From NCBI RefSeq assembly GCF_000337675.1, contig NZ_AOIB01000017.1, positions 1 through 53,489 of the forward strand: a stretch of DNA of 53,489 nucleotides, in the 5' to 3' direction. The notes beneath the pieces are model-generated. The model saw nothing but the letters and a program-made list of their open reading frames with translations. It was not told the DNA's origin and ran no database searches. The translations under genes and the position numbers were made by a program. This DNA is from Natronococcus amylolyticus DSM 10524 (GTDB lineage: Archaea; Halobacteriota; Halobacteria; Halobacteriales; Natrialbaceae). Below are positions 52,722 through 53,489 of the stretch, piece after piece (within the stretch, counting starts at the first letter, position 1; each line of letters begins with the position of its first letter).

Positions 52722-53489
52722 ATGACACGTTGTATCTTCTACGGCGGCAAGGGCGGCGTCGGGAAGACGACCTGCGCGGCCGCGACGGCGACCCAACTGG
52801 CCGACGGCGGATTGAAGACGCTCGTCGTCTCGACGGACCCCGCACACTCGCTGTCGGACTCCCTCGAGGCCGATCTCGGTCCCGAGCCCCGAAAACTCGA
52901 GCGGGGAGCCGAACCCTCCCTCGAGACCGACTCCGATGGCGAGGCCGAACTCGAGGACGCGGCCGACCTCTGGGCCGCCGAAATCGATCCCGAGACGCGC
53001 CAGGAGCGCTACGAGGAGCTCGCACGGGCGCTCGCGGCCGACCTGCGCAGCGCGGGCATCCGGCTCGACGACGAGGAGGTCGAGCGGATCTTCGCCGCCG
53101 GGACGCCCGCGGGCGGCGACGAGATCGCCGCACTGGACCTTCTGGTGGAGTACGTCGACTCGGGCGACTGGGACGTCGTGGTTTTCGACACCGCGCCAAC
53201 GGGCCACACGCTGCGGTTGTTCGACACGCCCGCGGTGGCGGGCCCGTTCCTCGAGACGCTCGGCTCGCTTCGCGGGCAGGCCAGACGGATCGGCACTGCG
53301 GCCCGTTCGGCGGTGCTGGGTCCGATGTCGATGTTCGGGGGGAGCGGAGACGGGGCCGACCTCGAGGCGTTCCGGGATCGTCTCGAGCGCTCCCGAGAGC
53401 TGCTGCTCGACACCGAGCGGACGGAGTTCCGGGTCGTCCTTACGCCCGAGGGGATGGCGATCGCCGAATCCGAACGCCTCGTCGAGAAA
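52722..53489 (+). CDS. ArsA/Get3-family ATPase, 3' end outside window
   Basis: The first 256 residues of an ArsA/Get3-type P-loop ATPase, open to the end of the window. The deviant Walker A FYGGKGGVGKTTCAAATA (residues about 6-23), switch I VVSTDPAHSLSD and switch II VVVFDTAPTGHTLRLFDTP are all intact. Family members insert tail-anchored proteins or pump arsenite; the deciding C-terminal features lie outside the window. In haloarchaea this form is common without ars genes, so a Get3-like role is favoured. The ATG at 52722 is 26-34 nt after AAACTTAGG, which fits a leaderless promoter. Confidence 0.9.
   Translation, partial: MTRCIFYGGKGGVGKTTCAAATATQLADGGLKTLVVSTDPAHSLSDSLEADLGPEPRKLERGAEPSLETDSDGEAELEDAADLWAAEIDPETRQERYEELARALAADLRSAGIRLDDEEVERIFAAGTPAGGDEIAALDLLVEYVDSGDWDVVVFDTAPTGHTLRLFDTPAVAGPFLETLGSLRGQARRIGTAARSAVLGPMSMFGGSGDGADLEAFRDRLERSRELLLDTERTEFRVVLTPEGMAIAESERLVEK

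Noticed and set aside
1-53489. Mobile element or provirus
   Set aside because: No transposase, integrase, terminal repeats or phage structural genes were seen; the only repeat suggesting mobility is the 82-bp palindrome at 8.1 kb.

Overview
The window is a chromosomal segment of an extremely halophilic archaeon, most likely of the Natrialbales (Natrinema/Haloterrigena/Natronococcus type). This is inferred from the high GC content, the very acidic proteins, the frequent CTCGAG hexamer, leaderless-looking starts about 30 nt after TATA boxes, Tat-type lipoboxes on exported proteins, and characteristic haloarchaeal genes (a double-domain TatC, glutamate-cysteine ligase GshA, an aIF1/SUI1 paralogue, an Orc1/Cdc6 protein, archaeal uvrB and uvrC). 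No insertion sequence, CRISPR array, rRNA or tRNA was recognised.

Layout. 1-14.6 kb is mostly housekeeping. It holds divergent tatC2/tatC1, a ferredoxin-type nitrite/sulfite reductase, a TreT-type trehalose synthase, LarE, a block of small membrane proteins, a histidine-rich NicO-type nickel/cobalt transporter, gshA, and a MutS-family ATPase with a helix-hairpin-helix N-terminus. An 82-bp imperfect palindrome lies upstream of larE.

14.6-37.3 kb reads as a surface-glycan island. It contains an alkaline-phosphatase-superfamily phosphodiesterase, two Tat lipoprotein polysaccharide deacetylases, a Wzx-like flippase, a GT2 glycosyltransferase, an asparagine-synthase homologue without the glutaminase cysteine, two convergent winged-helix/membrane proteins, a DUF1616 membrane protein and a 1.4-kb stretch without a credible gene. 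After these comes a minus-strand operon (nucleotide-sugar 6-dehydrogenase, DUF354, GT4, GT-C), then a membrane HTH protein and glmS. A working model, which is inference, is this: GlmS feeds amino-sugar supply, the dehydrogenase makes a UDP-uronic acid, the asparagine-synthase-like protein may amidate it, the glycosyltransferases assemble an oligosaccharide, the flippase exports it, and the lipoprotein deacetylases trim it outside the cell.

37.3-53.5 kb returns to core functions. It has an Asp-rich membrane-anchored protein ending in 29 consecutive aspartates, an Orc1/Cdc6 gene preceded by a 12-G run (possible origin), a Tat-exported DUF4397 protein, a PQQ-propeller lipoprotein, uvrB, an NrfD-family membrane protein, a GNAT acetyltransferase, a SUI1 paralogue, uvrC, an ABC exporter pair, and the start of an ArsA/Get3-type ATPase cut by the window end.
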